Assembly: GCF_030409525.1 (NCBI RefSeq)
Contig: NZ_JAUFQB010000063.1
Span: 62,001 to 126,000 of the forward strand
From: Kaistella yonginensis
GTDB lineage: Bacteria; Bacteroidota; Bacteroidia; Flavobacteriales; Weeksellaceae
Length of the DNA stretch: 64,000 bases
Reading direction: 5' to 3'
Shown: piece by piece, positions 26,725-35,753 of the stretch
Numbering within the stretch: position 1 is the stretch's first letter
Layout: every line of letters starts with the position of its first letter
Program-made: the position numbers and the translations under genes
Notes under the pieces: generated by a model
The model's input: the letters and a program-made list of their open reading frames with translations, nothing else
What the model was told of the DNA's origin: nothing
Databases searched by the model: none

Positions 26725-27543
26725 ATGAAAGTTCAAGATCATTTTCTTACCAAAGAAGAATTCGAAATAAAAGAAACTGCTGTTCCTGGTGTTTTTAAAA
26801 CACATCCGATTCCACGAAATATTGCACGATATTATGATAGTAAAGAATATATTTCCCACCATCAGGATTCCGGAACGCTCAAAGAAAAATTGTATAAATT
26901 TCTTCAAAATTTTAATTTAAATTATAAACGAAATATTTTATTTGACTTCGTCGGAAAAGATAAAAGAGTTTTGGACTACGGATGTGGCGCTGGCGAATTT
27001 GTAAAATATATAGAAAATGATTTCGAAACATTTGGATATGAACCGAACGAATCTGCCAGTAAATATTCTATCTCAAAAGTTCAAAAAACGAAAATAATAA
27101 AATCTCTAGATTTTATTAAAGACGAATCACTAGACGCTATTACATTATGGCATGTTTTTGAGCATATAGAAAATCAAGATGAAATCGTAAAAGAATTCTA
27201 CAAAAAATTAAAGAATAAAGGTTTGCTCATCATCGCCGTTCCAAACCCAACATCATATGATGCCTTAAAATATAAAGAATATTGGGCAGCTTATGATGTA
27301 CCTCGCCATGTATATCATTTTTCAAAAACAGGCATGGAAAATTTAATGAATAACGAATTCTGGAAAATAAAAAAAATAAAACCACTCCTACTCGATTCCT
27401 TTTATATCTCCATGCTAAGCGAAAAATATAAGAAATCTTCACTTTATTGGCTAAAAGGAGCACTCTTTGGATTAATTTCTAACATAAAAGCCTCAAAAAA
27501 TACCGAATTTTCAAGTTTGATATATATTATCGAAAAGAAATAG
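26725..27543 (+). CDS. Class I SAM-dependent methyltransferase
   Basis: A 272-residue protein with a Methyltransf_23-like core. The SAM-binding motif is RVLDYGCGAGEFVKYI (about 80-95), followed by a strand with an acidic end (GYEPNESA), the motif DAITLWHVFEHI, and the post-motif LLIIAVPNP. The first 70 residues are outside the core and may recognise the substrate. It follows mnmG after a parS site. Related proteins occur near polysaccharide and lipid genes, but the substrate cannot be read from the sequence. Confidence 0.8.
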   Translation: MKVQDHFLTKEEFEIKETAVPGVFKTHPIPRNIARYYDSKEYISHHQDSGTLKEKLYKFLQNFNLNYKRNILFDFVGKDKRVLDYGCGAGEFVKYIENDFETFGYEPNESASKYSISKVQKTKIIKSLDFIKDESLDAITLWHVFEHIENQDEIVKEFYKKLKNKGLLIIAVPNPTSYDALKYKEYWAAYDVPRHVYHFSKTGMENLMNNEFWKIKKIKPLLLDSFYISMLSEKYKKSSLYWLKGALFGLISNIKASKNTEFSSLIYIIEKK

Positions 27544-27694
27544 TTAATTGATTTTTGATAGGTTTCTGAAGGTCAATTTTAGCGAGATTAATTCAAAATT
27601 TGCAAAATTAAAGATTAAATCTGCTCTAAAATAAAATCTGAAAAATAAGATTCCAAAAAATGAAGAAGTAAAATTTTTGAGCTAAAAGTTTAGC

Positions 27695-27726
27695 CATAAA
27701 AAAAGTTTCCGCTGAGCGGAAACTTT
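27695..27726 (-). terminator. Intrinsic terminator of pgk
   Basis: AAAGTTTCCGC (27702-27712) and GCGGAAACTTT (27716-27726) form an 11-bp perfect stem with a 3-nt loop, followed on the minus strand by seven T. It lies 22 bp beyond the pgk stop codon. The hairpin may also stop transcription coming from the methyltransferase side. Confidence 0.88.
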
Positions 27727-27748
27727 CCTATCTTCTATATGATGCTAT

Positions 27749-28939
27749 TTAACTATTAATTGCTTTGACTCCCGGAAGTTCCATTCCTTCCAAACTTTCC
27801 AGCATTGCTCCTCCACCGGTAGATACATAACTTACTTTCTCATCATAACCAAATTGTTTAACAAAAGCAACACTATCGCCGCCTCCAACTAAAGAAAATG
27901 CACCTAATCTCGTAGCTTTTGCAATGCTCTCTCCTAAAGCAATAGTTCCATCTGCAAAATTAGACATTTCAAATACACCGATAGGTCCATTCCATAAAAT
28001 CGTTCTGGAATTCATAATTACATCATGAAAAATCTTACGGGATCGAACACCAGCATCTAAGCCCATCCATCCGTCAGGAATTTCAAAAATATCCACTTCT
28101 TTTCGTTCTGCTTCATTATTAAAATCGTCTGCAATAATAGAATCAACCGGTAAGTAGACTTTAACATTCTGTACTTTCGCTTTCTGTAATATCTCTAAAG
28201 CAAGGGTCTGCTTATCAACTTCAACCAAAGAATTCCCAATATCTCCACCCAACGCTCGAATAAATGTGAAGGCCATACCACCACCAATAATCAAATTATC
28301 GATCGCTGGTAACATATTTTCAATAATGGTAATTTTACTGGAAACTTTGGAGCCACCTAGAATTGCAGTAATCGGCTTATCTCCACTTTTTAAGACCTTA
28401 TCAATCGCTTCTAATTCCTTAGCCATCAATAAACCGAAAAACTTAGTTGAAGGAAAATTATCAGCGATAATCGCAGTTGAAGCATGCGCTCGGTGCGCTG
28501 TACCAAAAGCATCGTTCACATAAGCATCTCCTAATCCAGCCAACTGTTTGGCAAATATCGCATCACCTAGCTCCTCTTCTTTATGAAAACGCAGATTTTC
28601 CAGCAGAAGAATTTCACCACCTTGTAATTCACCAGTCATTTTTTTTGCCTTCTCTCCGACACAGTCTGAGCAGAATTTTACCGGTTTTTCTAAAACTTTT
28701 TCAATTTCAGGAAGAATATTTTTTAATGAAAACTCTTCGGAAATCTTCCCTTTCGGCCGACCCAAATGGGTCATCAAAATTACTGCACCTCCATCATTCA
28801 AAATCTTGTCAATGGTAGGTTTCACCGCCTGAATTCTGGTATTATCGGTAACTTTTAACTCTGAGTCCTGCGGAACATTAAAATCTACCCGTACCAAAGC
28901 TTTTTTATCTTTGAAGTTAAAATCGTTAATTGTTTTCAT
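27749..28939 (-). CDS. pgk: Phosphoglycerate kinase
   Basis: A 396-residue glycolytic enzyme. The N-terminal substrate motif is RVDFNVPQD, followed by THLGRPKGK, LLENLRFHKEE, the hinge GGSKVSSKI, and the C-terminal nucleotide loop LVGGGDSVAFV with STGGGAMLE. It transfers phosphate between 1,3-bisphosphoglycerate and ADP. The length is normal. It stands alone on the minus strand between plus-strand genes, with its own promoter and terminator. Confidence 0.97.
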   Translation of the reverse strand: MKTINDFNFKDKKALVRVDFNVPQDSELKVTDNTRIQAVKPTIDKILNDGGAVILMTHLGRPKGKISEEFSLKNILPEIEKVLEKPVKFCSDCVGEKAKKMTGELQGGEILLLENLRFHKEEELGDAIFAKQLAGLGDAYVNDAFGTAHRAHASTAIIADNFPSTKFFGLLMAKELEAIDKVLKSGDKPITAILGGSKVSSKITIIENMLPAIDNLIIGGGMAFTFIRALGGDIGNSLVEVDKQTLALEILQKAKVQNVKVYLPVDSIIADDFNNEAERKEVDIFEIPDGWMGLDAGVRSRKIFHDVIMNSRTILWNGPIGVFEMSNFADGTIALGESIAKATRLGAFSLVGGGDSVAFVKQFGYDEKVSYVSTGGGAMLESLEGMELPGVKAINS

Positions 28940-28964
28940 AAAATTTTCTCCGTTTTAAGTTTCA

Positions 28965-28972
28965 CAAATTTA
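28965..28972 (-). promoter_or_regulatory. -7 promoter element for pgk
   Basis: TAAATTTG on the minus strand fits TAnnTTTG, 25 bp upstream of the pgk start codon. No clear -33 element was seen. Confidence 0.4.
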
Positions 28973-29157
28973 CTACATATTCCCTCGATTAAAAATTAAT
29001 TTCGATTTAAAATTCCACAATTCACAAAATCTCATTTTATCTACACTCACTTTTATTTATATAAAAAGAATATGATTGGTGTTGTTGTAGTTGGCGAGTT
29101 TGGGGAGAAAAAATTGGTTATTATTTCAACACATTTAATTCAAAAGTTAATCAGAGT

Positions 29158-29220
29158 TTATTAACAGTATATCTGAATGATTATTAACATTTTACGACAA
29201 GTGTTAACAATTGTGAATAA
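29158..29220. other. Cluster of DnaA-box-like 9-mers (candidate origin element)
   Basis: The 611-bp gap between pgk and rpiB (28940-29550) is the longest gene-free stretch in the window and is AT-rich. Within 63 bp it has TTATTAACA at 29158-29166 and again at 29181-29189, TGTTAACAA at 29202-29210, and TGTGAATAA at 29212-29220. The last, read on the minus strand, is TTATTCACA and fits the relaxed DnaA box TTATNCACA; the other three differ from that by one or two bases. Two parS sites lie 2.5-4.4 kb away. An origin role is inference. The remainder of the gap holds a pgk promoter, a possible 36-codon ORF and an rpiB promoter. Confidence 0.35.
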
Positions 29221-29355
29221 GTATAAATTCGTCGCAATATAGATAACCTAAATCTTGACAACTTTGGAATTGAGTCAGCACAATTTTTTAAAAGATTGTT
29301 TGTTGTAATCCGAAATTAAAGTCCAATATGCATTTTAATTTAAATTTGAAAGAGA

Positions 29356-29466
29356 ATGTTCAAAGAACTTACCAACACCTATTCTGAAGGTTTTCCCCAA
29401 GTTATTTATAATGCTGATCTTTTTCATCAAATGAGTTTAAAATCGAGGTTTCCTGAGCCGGATTAA
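29356..29466 (+). CDS. Possible small protein, 36 residues
   Basis: An ATG-to-TAA frame encodes MFKELTNTYSEGF and so on to SRFPEPD. A TAAATTTG box at 29341-29348 would put the transcription start almost at the ATG. I do not recognise it. It could be a leaderless small gene, the remnant of a larger gene, or chance. Only the isolated promoter-like box and the otherwise empty gap speak for it. Confidence 0.2.
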   Translation: MFKELTNTYSEGFPQVIYNADLFHQMSLKSRFPEPD

Positions 29467-29509
29467 AAAGATTTAATCTTTAATCGAATGCTTTTTATAT
29501 TAATAATCT

Positions 29510-29517
29510 TAAATTTG
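29510..29517 (+). promoter_or_regulatory. -7 promoter element for rpiB
   Basis: TAAATTTG fits TAnnTTTG, 33 bp before the rpiB ATG. Confidence 0.4.
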
Positions 29518-29550
29518 TCTGAATTGAAAATTGAGTTTTAAAGAATAGTC

Positions 29551-29982
29551 ATGAAAAAAATAGCTATAGCATGCGATCATGCAGGTTTTGAATACAAAGA
29601 AATCATAAAAAAACATTTGGAAGGTAAATTTGAGGTAGAAGATTTTGGAACTTTTTCCCAAGATTCTGTGGATTATCCTGATTTCGTACATCCTGCTGCA
29701 GATTCTATCGAACAAGGGAAAAATGAATTAGGAATTCTTATTTGTGGAAGTGGAAATGGCGTTCAAATGACGGCCAATAAACATCAGAAAATACGATGCG
29801 CCTTATGTTGGATGCCTGAACTGGCTTGTCTTGCCCGTCAGCATAATGATGCCAATATGCTCGCACTCCCAGCTCGATATATAGCCAGTCAATTGGCCTT
29901 AGATATTGTAGACCTATTCCTTACCACTCCATTTGAAGGTGGAAGACATCAGAACAGGGTTGAAAAGATTTCAACATGTTAA
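29551..29982 (+). CDS. rpiB: Ribose-5-phosphate isomerase B
   Basis: A 143-residue RpiB/LacAB-family protein. It starts IAIACDHAGFEYKE, has the SVDYPDFVHPAA phosphate/ring-opening region and ILICGSGNGVQMTANK, and conserves the Cys in ALCWMPE and the His in ARQHNDAN. It interconverts ribose-5-phosphate and ribulose-5-phosphate in the pentose phosphate pathway. The length is normal. rnr follows after 33 bp, so the two are probably co-transcribed. Confidence 0.94.
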   Translation: MKKIAIACDHAGFEYKEIIKKHLEGKFEVEDFGTFSQDSVDYPDFVHPAADSIEQGKNELGILICGSGNGVQMTANKHQKIRCALCWMPELACLARQHNDANMLALPARYIASQLALDIVDLFLTTPFEGGRHQNRVEKISTC

Positions 29983-30015
29983 ACCTTTATTCTAAATAAA
30001 CACAAACCATACTTT

Positions 30016-32169
30016 ATGGCAAAAGGAAAATATTTCTCAGATAAAAATAATCATAAATTGCAGGAAATTGGGCGACTTATTTTGCGTTTTATGAATGAAA
30101 AGTCAGGAAAAATATACAATTACAAGCAAATTGCAGAGGGGATCGACTATAAAAATCCAAGACAACGCGAACTCGTTATTCAATCACTGCATAAACTTCT
30201 TTCGGAGAAACAAATTAAAGAAACCGAAAAGGGAAAATTTATCATTAATCTAAATATCGAAGGAACTTTAACCGGAACCATCGATTTCAACCAAGCCGGA
30301 AATGCTTATGTAAAAGTTGATCAAATGGATGATGATATTTTCATTCATTCCAAAAATGTGAAAGATGCGATGCAAGGTGATAAAGTCTTGGTTGTAACCT
30401 ATCATTTCAAAGGTAAAAAAATTGAAGGTTCCGTTTTGAAAGTAATCGAAAGAAAAAGGGATGAATTTGTGGGAACTTTTCAACTCATCAAACATAAAGA
30501 TTTCGGTTTTGTAGTTAGTGATAAAAAGTCCATGAGTACAGATATTTTTGTGCCACGTGGGAAAAATGGCGGAGCAGAAGATGGCGATAAAGTGGTCGTG
30601 AAAATGATTGATTGGAGAGCTGGAGAGAAAAATCCCGAAGGTGAAATCATCAAGGTTTTAGGAGCTCCGGGCGAACATGAAACTGAAATTCATTCTATTT
30701 TAGCGGAATATGGCTTGCCGTATGATTTCCCAGAAGAAGTTGAAAATGAAGCCCAAGGAATTGATCGAAAAATTCACGATCATGAAGTTGCAAAACGACG
30801 TGATATGCGGGGAATATGTACTTTTACAATCGACCCTAAAGATGCAAAAGATTTTGATGATGCACTTTCTATTCAAAAATTAGACAACGGAAACTGGGAA
30901 ATTGGTGTACATATCGCTGATGTTTCCCACTATGTTATTCCGGGAACAATCCTTGATGACGAAGCTTATAAGCGGGCGACCTCTGTTTATTTGGTAGACA
31001 GAGTTGTTCCGATGCTTCCTGAAGTTTTAAGTAATGATGTCTGCTCACTGCGACCGAATGAAGAAAAATATACCTTCTCTGCCGTCTTTGAATTAAATGA
31101 TAAAGCAGAAATTCAAAGCCAATGGTTTGGGCGAACCGTCATCTATTCAGACCGTAAATTCGCCTACGAAGAAGCACAGCAAAGGATTGAAACCAAAGAA
31201 GGTGATCTGGTTGAAGAAATACTGACGCTTGATCGTTTGGCAAAAATCTTAAGAAAAGCCCGTATTGAAAATGGTGCGATTACATTCGACCGAAGTGAAG
31301 TTCGATTTAATCTGGATGATAAAGGAGAGCCTATTGGGGTTTATTTTAAAGTCAGCAAAGATTCTAATCATTTGATTGAAGAATTTATGTTGCTTGCAAA
31401 CCGTAAAGTTTCAGAATTTGTTTCCTTAAATAAAAAAAGAGTCCCTACCAATAATACCTTTATTTATAGAATTCATGATGATCCAGATCCTGCTAAACTA
31501 GAAGCATTACGGGATTTTGTGGGTACTTTTGGGTACACCATGAATTTGGCAAATACCAAAAAAGTCGCAGAATCTCTCAATAAGTTATTAGCAGATATTC
31601 AAGGTAAAGGAGAAGAAAATATGATTGAAACCTTAGCCATGCGTTCGATGAGCAAAGCGATTTATTCCACCGATCCAATCGGGCATTATGGCTTGGGCTT
31701 TGAGTATTATTCGCATTTTACCTCTCCCATTCGCCGATATCCCGATTTAATTGCGCATCGATTGCTACAGCATTATTTGGATGGCGGAAAATCTCCTCAA
31801 AAGCAGGAATTTGATGAAAAGTCTAAGCATTGCAGTGCCATGGAAAAATTGGCCTCAGATGCAGAAAGAGATTCAATCAAATTTATGCAGGTGAAGTTTA
31901 TGGAGAAACATTTGGGCGAAGATTTTACAGGAGTTATTTCTGGCGTAGCAGATTTTGGATTCTGGGTACAAATTCCAGAAAATGGTGCCGAAGGTTTGAT
32001 TAAATTACGTGATTTGATGGATGATTCCTATACTTATGATGCCAAAAGCCATGCAGTATTTGGCAGTAAAACTGGTAATAAATACCAATTGGGAGATGAA
32101 GTGACCATTAGAGTGATGAAGGCCAATTTGATCCAGAAACAATTGGACTTTAAAATCATTGAATCATAA
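30016..32169 (+). CDS. rnr: Ribonuclease R
   Basis: A 717-residue RNase II-family exoribonuclease. It has an N-terminal winged-helix segment, two cold-shock domains (about 75-215), the RNB catalytic domain with the Asp cluster in TIDPKDAKDFDDALS and GVHIADVSHYV, the YSHFTSPIRRYPDL motif, and a C-terminal S1 domain (about 635-715). It degrades structured RNA from the 3' end, with roles in rRNA quality control and turnover. The Lys-rich C-terminal tail of the E. coli enzyme is missing, as in many Bacteroidota. Confidence 0.96.
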   Translation: MAKGKYFSDKNNHKLQEIGRLILRFMNEKSGKIYNYKQIAEGIDYKNPRQRELVIQSLHKLLSEKQIKETEKGKFIINLNIEGTLTGTIDFNQAGNAYVKVDQMDDDIFIHSKNVKDAMQGDKVLVVTYHFKGKKIEGSVLKVIERKRDEFVGTFQLIKHKDFGFVVSDKKSMSTDIFVPRGKNGGAEDGDKVVVKMIDWRAGEKNPEGEIIKVLGAPGEHETEIHSILAEYGLPYDFPEEVENEAQGIDRKIHDHEVAKRRDMRGICTFTIDPKDAKDFDDALSIQKLDNGNWEIGVHIADVSHYVIPGTILDDEAYKRATSVYLVDRVVPMLPEVLSNDVCSLRPNEEKYTFSAVFELNDKAEIQSQWFGRTVIYSDRKFAYEEAQQRIETKEGDLVEEILTLDRLAKILRKARIENGAITFDRSEVRFNLDDKGEPIGVYFKVSKDSNHLIEEFMLLANRKVSEFVSLNKKRVPTNNTFIYRIHDDPDPAKLEALRDFVGTFGYTMNLANTKKVAESLNKLLADIQGKGEENMIETLAMRSMSKAIYSTDPIGHYGLGFEYYSHFTSPIRRYPDLIAHRLLQHYLDGGKSPQKQEFDEKSKHCSAMEKLASDAERDSIKFMQVKFMEKHLGEDFTGVISGVADFGFWVQIPENGAEGLIKLRDLMDDSYTYDAKSHAVFGSKTGNKYQLGDEVTIRVMKANLIQKQLDFKIIES

Positions 32170-32173
32170 AACG

Positions 32174-32181
32174 TATTTTTG
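32174..32181 (+). promoter_or_regulatory. -7 promoter element for the LysE-family gene
   Basis: TATTTTTG fits TAnnTTTG, just after the rnr stop codon and 55 bp before the next ATG. Confidence 0.4.
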
Positions 32182-32236
32182 CAAGTCACTGTAAATTAAT
32201 TTTATTAAAAATTATTTCACTTCCAAATAATTATTA

Positions 32237-32917
32237 ATGCTAGAACTTATACTGTCAGCCGTTGGATTAGGAATTATGCTGAGTATTGTATTCATTGGGC
32301 CGATTTTTTTTCTACTCATTGAAACAAGCTTTTCGCGTGGTCCTAAACACGCATTTATGCTCGATTTAGGGGTTGTGGTGGCAGATATCATCTGTATTGC
32401 TGCCGCCTATTTTGCCAGTGGTGACTTGGTAGAAATCATAGACAAACACCCGGGATTTTATAGGATTACTGCCTTTATTGTTTTTATCTACGCTATTTAT
32501 ATGATTGTATCAAAAACAAAAATGCATCTCCCCGGTGAGGATAAACTCATTAGCCAAAATTATTTCAAAACTTTTTTAAATGGTTTTTTCTTTAACATTT
32601 TAAATATTGGCGTGGTTTTATTTTGGTTGGTCACCGTAATTTCAGTCAGAAAATCTTATCCTTTAACTAAAGATTTTCTACTGTATATGGCGCTTGTGGT
32701 CGGTACTTATCTTGTAATTGATTTCTTTAAAATCTATTTGGCTAAAGTTTTCCATACGAAACTGACTCAAAATGTAGCCAACCAAATCAGAAAAGGAGTG
32801 GGTTATATTTTAGTGGCTTTTAGTATATTTATATTCTTGCAAAGTTTCAAAAAATTTAACCAATTCGATAAAAAATTAGAAGCGGCAGAAAAAATAGAAC
32901 GAAAAACAATTCATTAA
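32237..32917 (+). CDS. LysE family transporter
   Basis: A 226-residue membrane protein with six predicted helices and the LysE/RhtB N-terminal pattern: a first helix GLGIMLSIVFIGPIFFLLIE, then SRGPKHAFMLDLGVVVADI. Relatives export amino acids such as lysine, homoserine or threonine; the substrate here is not evident. The last 25 residues are charged and cytoplasmic. The stop codon overlaps the start of the LD-carboxypeptidase gene (TAATG), so the two are translationally coupled. Confidence 0.85.
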   Translation: MLELILSAVGLGIMLSIVFIGPIFFLLIETSFSRGPKHAFMLDLGVVVADIICIAAAYFASGDLVEIIDKHPGFYRITAFIVFIYAIYMIVSKTKMHLPGEDKLISQNYFKTFLNGFFFNILNIGVVLFWLVTVISVRKSYPLTKDFLLYMALVVGTYLVIDFFKIYLAKVFHTKLTQNVANQIRKGVGYILVAFSIFIFLQSFKKFNQFDKKLEAAEKIERKTIH

Positions 32918-33846
32918 TGAAAGACCTTATATTCCCAAAATCCTTGAAAAAAGGAGATCAAATAGCCATCATATCACCGGCGGGAGCTGTAGAAGAGCAG
33001 CAATTGGAAAAGGGTCTAGAGATGATCAGGCGAAAAGGTTTTGAACCTATTTTAGGTAAGCATTTGTTCTCTAAATTCTCGAACGGATACCCATACGCTG
33101 GAACCGAAAAAGAAAGAATTTCAGACCTTAACTGGGCCTTTAACAATGATGATATTTCAGCGGTTTGGGCTTCGCGTGGTGGCTATGGTTGTCAGCATTT
33201 ATTAAAGCATATCCAACTTTCTAAGTTTAAGAAAAACCCCAAATGGTATATTGGATATTCTGACAATACAGTGATTCAGAGTTTTTTGCTCAGAAATAAT
33301 TTTGCCTCAATTCACGGACAAACCATTAAGACCTCAAGTTTTGGAGTTACCGGTGAAAGTTATAATTTGATTTTTGATATTCTTAATGGAAAGAAACCGA
33401 GTTATACTTTAGAAGCCAATCCATTAAATAAGAAAGGAGCGGTTGAAGGTCAACTAATCGGTGGAAATCTAGCATTAATTTATGCTCTTTTGGGAACAAC
33501 TTATTCTTTTAATTTTAAAGATAAAATTCTTTTTATAGAAGATATTGGCGAGAACTATTATGCCTTAGATCGCATGCTTATGAGTTTGGAATTGGCTGGC
33601 GTTTTCAGAAAGATCAAAGGTTTAATTATTGGTGGAATGACCTATATGGGTGATGAAAAAGACAATAAAAATTATGAAGAAAGTTTTGATGAATTTTCAT
33701 ACCAACTCCTTGCTGACCGGTTGAAAAAGTATGACTTCCCCACTCTATTTGGATTCCCGAACGGACATATTTTCGATAATAAACCCTTAATCATCGGTGC
33801 AAATATAACCCTGAAAATCGCAGATCAAGTACAGGTTAAATTTTAA
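32917..33846 (+). CDS. LD-carboxypeptidase (peptidase S66)
   Basis: A 309-residue S66 peptidase. The N-terminal domain has GDQIAIISPAG and WASRGGYGCQ. The nucleophile Ser is in YIGYSDNT, and the C-terminal domain carries the catalytic Glu in LFIEDIGE and the His in FPNGHIFD. LdcA-type enzymes release the terminal D-Ala from murein tetrapeptides during cell-wall recycling in the cytoplasm; MccF-type relatives cleave peptide-nucleotide antibiotics. Recycling is the likelier role. It overlaps the LysE-family gene by 1 bp. Confidence 0.9.
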   Translation: MKDLIFPKSLKKGDQIAIISPAGAVEEQQLEKGLEMIRRKGFEPILGKHLFSKFSNGYPYAGTEKERISDLNWAFNNDDISAVWASRGGYGCQHLLKHIQLSKFKKNPKWYIGYSDNTVIQSFLLRNNFASIHGQTIKTSSFGVTGESYNLIFDILNGKKPSYTLEANPLNKKGAVEGQLIGGNLALIYALLGTTYSFNFKDKILFIEDIGENYYALDRMLMSLELAGVFRKIKGLIIGGMTYMGDEKDNKNYEESFDEFSYQLLADRLKKYDFPTLFGFPNGHIFDNKPLIIGANITLKIADQVQVKF

Positions 33847-33875
33847 TTATTACGCTTTGCTAGCGCTTACAAAAG

Positions 33876-34247
33876 ATGGCAGAACACAACGAATTTGGAA
33901 ATCTTGCAGAAAAACTGGCGGTCGCTTTTTTAGAAGAAAAAGGCTATAAAATTATCGTTAAAAATTTCAGATATCAAAAAGCAGAAATCGATATCATTGC
34001 GGAGTTTAAGAATCTAATCATTATAGTCGAAGTTAAAGCCCGAGGAAGTGATATTTTTATGGAACCTCAGGAAGCCGTGACCAAAAAGAAAATAAAGTCA
34101 GTGGTGATGGTTGCTGATTTTTTTATGAAAGATAGAAATCTGGATCAAGAGGTGCGGTTTGATATCATTTCCGTATTGCCAGATCACAAAGGGAAATTGC
34201 AAATCACACATCTTGAGGATGCTTTTCAAAGCTTCGATGCCAATTAA
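33876..34247 (+). CDS. YraN family protein (UPF0102)
   Basis: A 123-residue protein with the restriction-endonuclease-like fold of UPF0102. It has GNLAEKLAVAFLEEKGYKI, the active-site-like E-x(n)-EVKAR pattern (AEIDIIAEF ... IIVEVKARG), and a conserved QEAVTKKKI segment. The cellular role is unknown; nuclease or recombination functions have been suggested for relatives. It lies 29 bp after the peptidase gene and 20 bp before the SDR gene, probably in one transcript. Confidence 0.88.
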   Translation: MAEHNEFGNLAEKLAVAFLEEKGYKIIVKNFRYQKAEIDIIAEFKNLIIIVEVKARGSDIFMEPQEAVTKKKIKSVVMVADFFMKDRNLDQEVRFDIISVLPDHKGKLQITHLEDAFQSFDAN

Positions 34248-34267
34248 CAATCAATAAAGTTTCATTA

Positions 34268-35017
34268 ATGAAAACAGCACTCATCACAGGAGCCACTTCC
34301 GGAATCGGAAAAGCAACCGCAGAACTTCTCGCAAAACAAGGGTTTAGATTAATAATCTGTGGTCGACGCACGGAAGTCTTACAGCAGCTAAAAACCGAAC
34401 TTTCTAGTCATACCGAAGTGTTTAGTTTAAGCTTTGACCAAAGGTATTTCAGTGAAGTTGAAACAGCCTTTAATGCACTTCCAAAAGATTGGAAGAATAT
34501 TGATATTCTCATTAATAATGCTGGTAATGCACATGGCTTGGATTCATTGTTAGATGGAAATATTGGTGACTGGGATGCAATGATGGATGGCAACGTGAAA
34601 GGAATTTTGTACGTCTCGAAAATGATTATTCCTGGTATGAAAGAAAGAAATGCGGGTCATATTATAAATATTTCTTCGGTTGCGGCCAAGCAAACCTATG
34701 CCAATGGGGTGGTGTACTGCGCTTCGAAAAAAGCCGTGGATGTTATTTCGGAGGGAATGCGTTTGGAACTTACCGAATTTGGAATAAAAGTAACCAATAT
34801 TCAACCTGGCGCCGTAGAAACCGACTTCTCTACAGTGAGATTTAAAGGGGATGAGAAACGGGCAAAAACCGTTTACCAGGGTTATGAAGCCTTACAATCA
34901 ATCGATATCGCAAATGCAATTTCTTACTGTATCAATACGCCGAAACATGTCGCGATTTCCGATCTCACCATTTATCCAAGTGCGCAAAGTGAACCGAGAA
35001 CCATTCATCGAAGATAA
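34268..35017 (+). CDS. SDR family NAD(P)-dependent oxidoreductase (YdfG-like)
   Basis: A 249-residue short-chain dehydrogenase with TGATSGIGKATAE near the N terminus, the NNAGNAHG motif, and the catalytic Ser (NISSVA) followed by YCASKKAV. The basic residues after the second strand (CGRR) suggest NADPH. It is closest in feel to the YdfG group, which oxidises or reduces 3-hydroxy acids and serine-like substrates; the substrate is not certain. Confidence 0.85.
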   Translation: MKTALITGATSGIGKATAELLAKQGFRLIICGRRTEVLQQLKTELSSHTEVFSLSFDQRYFSEVETAFNALPKDWKNIDILINNAGNAHGLDSLLDGNIGDWDAMMDGNVKGILYVSKMIIPGMKERNAGHIINISSVAAKQTYANGVVYCASKKAVDVISEGMRLELTEFGIKVTNIQPGAVETDFSTVRFKGDEKRAKTVYQGYEALQSIDIANAISYCINTPKHVAISDLTIYPSAQSEPRTIHRR

Positions 35018-35058
35018 TTGTATTTATTGTTAAATTGCGGTCTTATTAAATTCAAAAA

Positions 35059-35739
35059 ATGAAAATCCTCCACCTAGAAACGTCCTCCAAAAATTGTTCA
35101 GTCGCTATTTCTGAGGGCGAAGAATTGCTTTGTCTTTGCGAAGAAGTTTCCGAAAATTATAAGCAATCCGAATCGCTCCACACTTTTGTAGAATGGGCAT
35201 TAGAAGGCACAGAAATCACTTTAAATGAATTAGATGCAATTTCCCTCGGCAAAGGACCAGGTTCTTACACAGGACTTCGAATTGGCGCTTCTTCTGCAAA
35301 AGGTTTTTGTTTTGGATTAAATATTCCGTTAATCGCCATCAATTCTTTGGAGACGATGATAGAGCCTTTTTTAAAGAATGATTACGACTTGATCATTCCA
35401 TTGATAGACGCACGAAGAATGGAGGTCTATACAGCCGTATTTGACGGAAATTCCGGCGATATGTTAACCCAAACCGAAGCGAAAGTTTTAGAAGAGCACT
35501 CCTTTCAGGAATATCACGATAAAAAAATTCTTTTCGTAGGTGATGGTGTCACCAAAGCCAAAGAAATACTACAGCTGTCCACTGCTGATTTTGACGATAA
35601 AGTGTATCCCACTGCGAAATATTTAATAAAAAAAGCGGTCGAAAGATACAACCAAAAAGAATTTGAAGATGTGGCCTATTTTGAACCTTTTTATCTGAAA
35701 GATTTCCAAGGCGTTAAAAAGAAAAAAAGCGAAGAATAA
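35059..35739 (+). CDS. tsaB: tRNA threonylcarbamoyladenosine biosynthesis protein TsaB
   Basis: A 226-residue TsaB. The ASKHA-fold start is ILHLETSSKNCSVAISEG, followed by the signature GKGPGSYTGLRIG and the middle segment IPLIDARRMEVYTA. TsaB is the scaffold that pairs with TsaD and TsaE to make the t6A base at position 37 of ANN-decoding tRNAs. It lacks the metal-binding His pair of TsaD, as expected. It is convergent with sprE. Confidence 0.94.
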   Translation: MKILHLETSSKNCSVAISEGEELLCLCEEVSENYKQSESLHTFVEWALEGTEITLNELDAISLGKGPGSYTGLRIGASSAKGFCFGLNIPLIAINSLETMIEPFLKNDYDLIIPLIDARRMEVYTAVFDGNSGDMLTQTEAKVLEEHSFQEYHDKKILFVGDGVTKAKEILQLSTADFDDKVYPTAKYLIKKAVERYNQKEFEDVAYFEPFYLKDFQGVKKKKSEE

Positions 35740-35753
35740 TCTTCACTTTTTGT

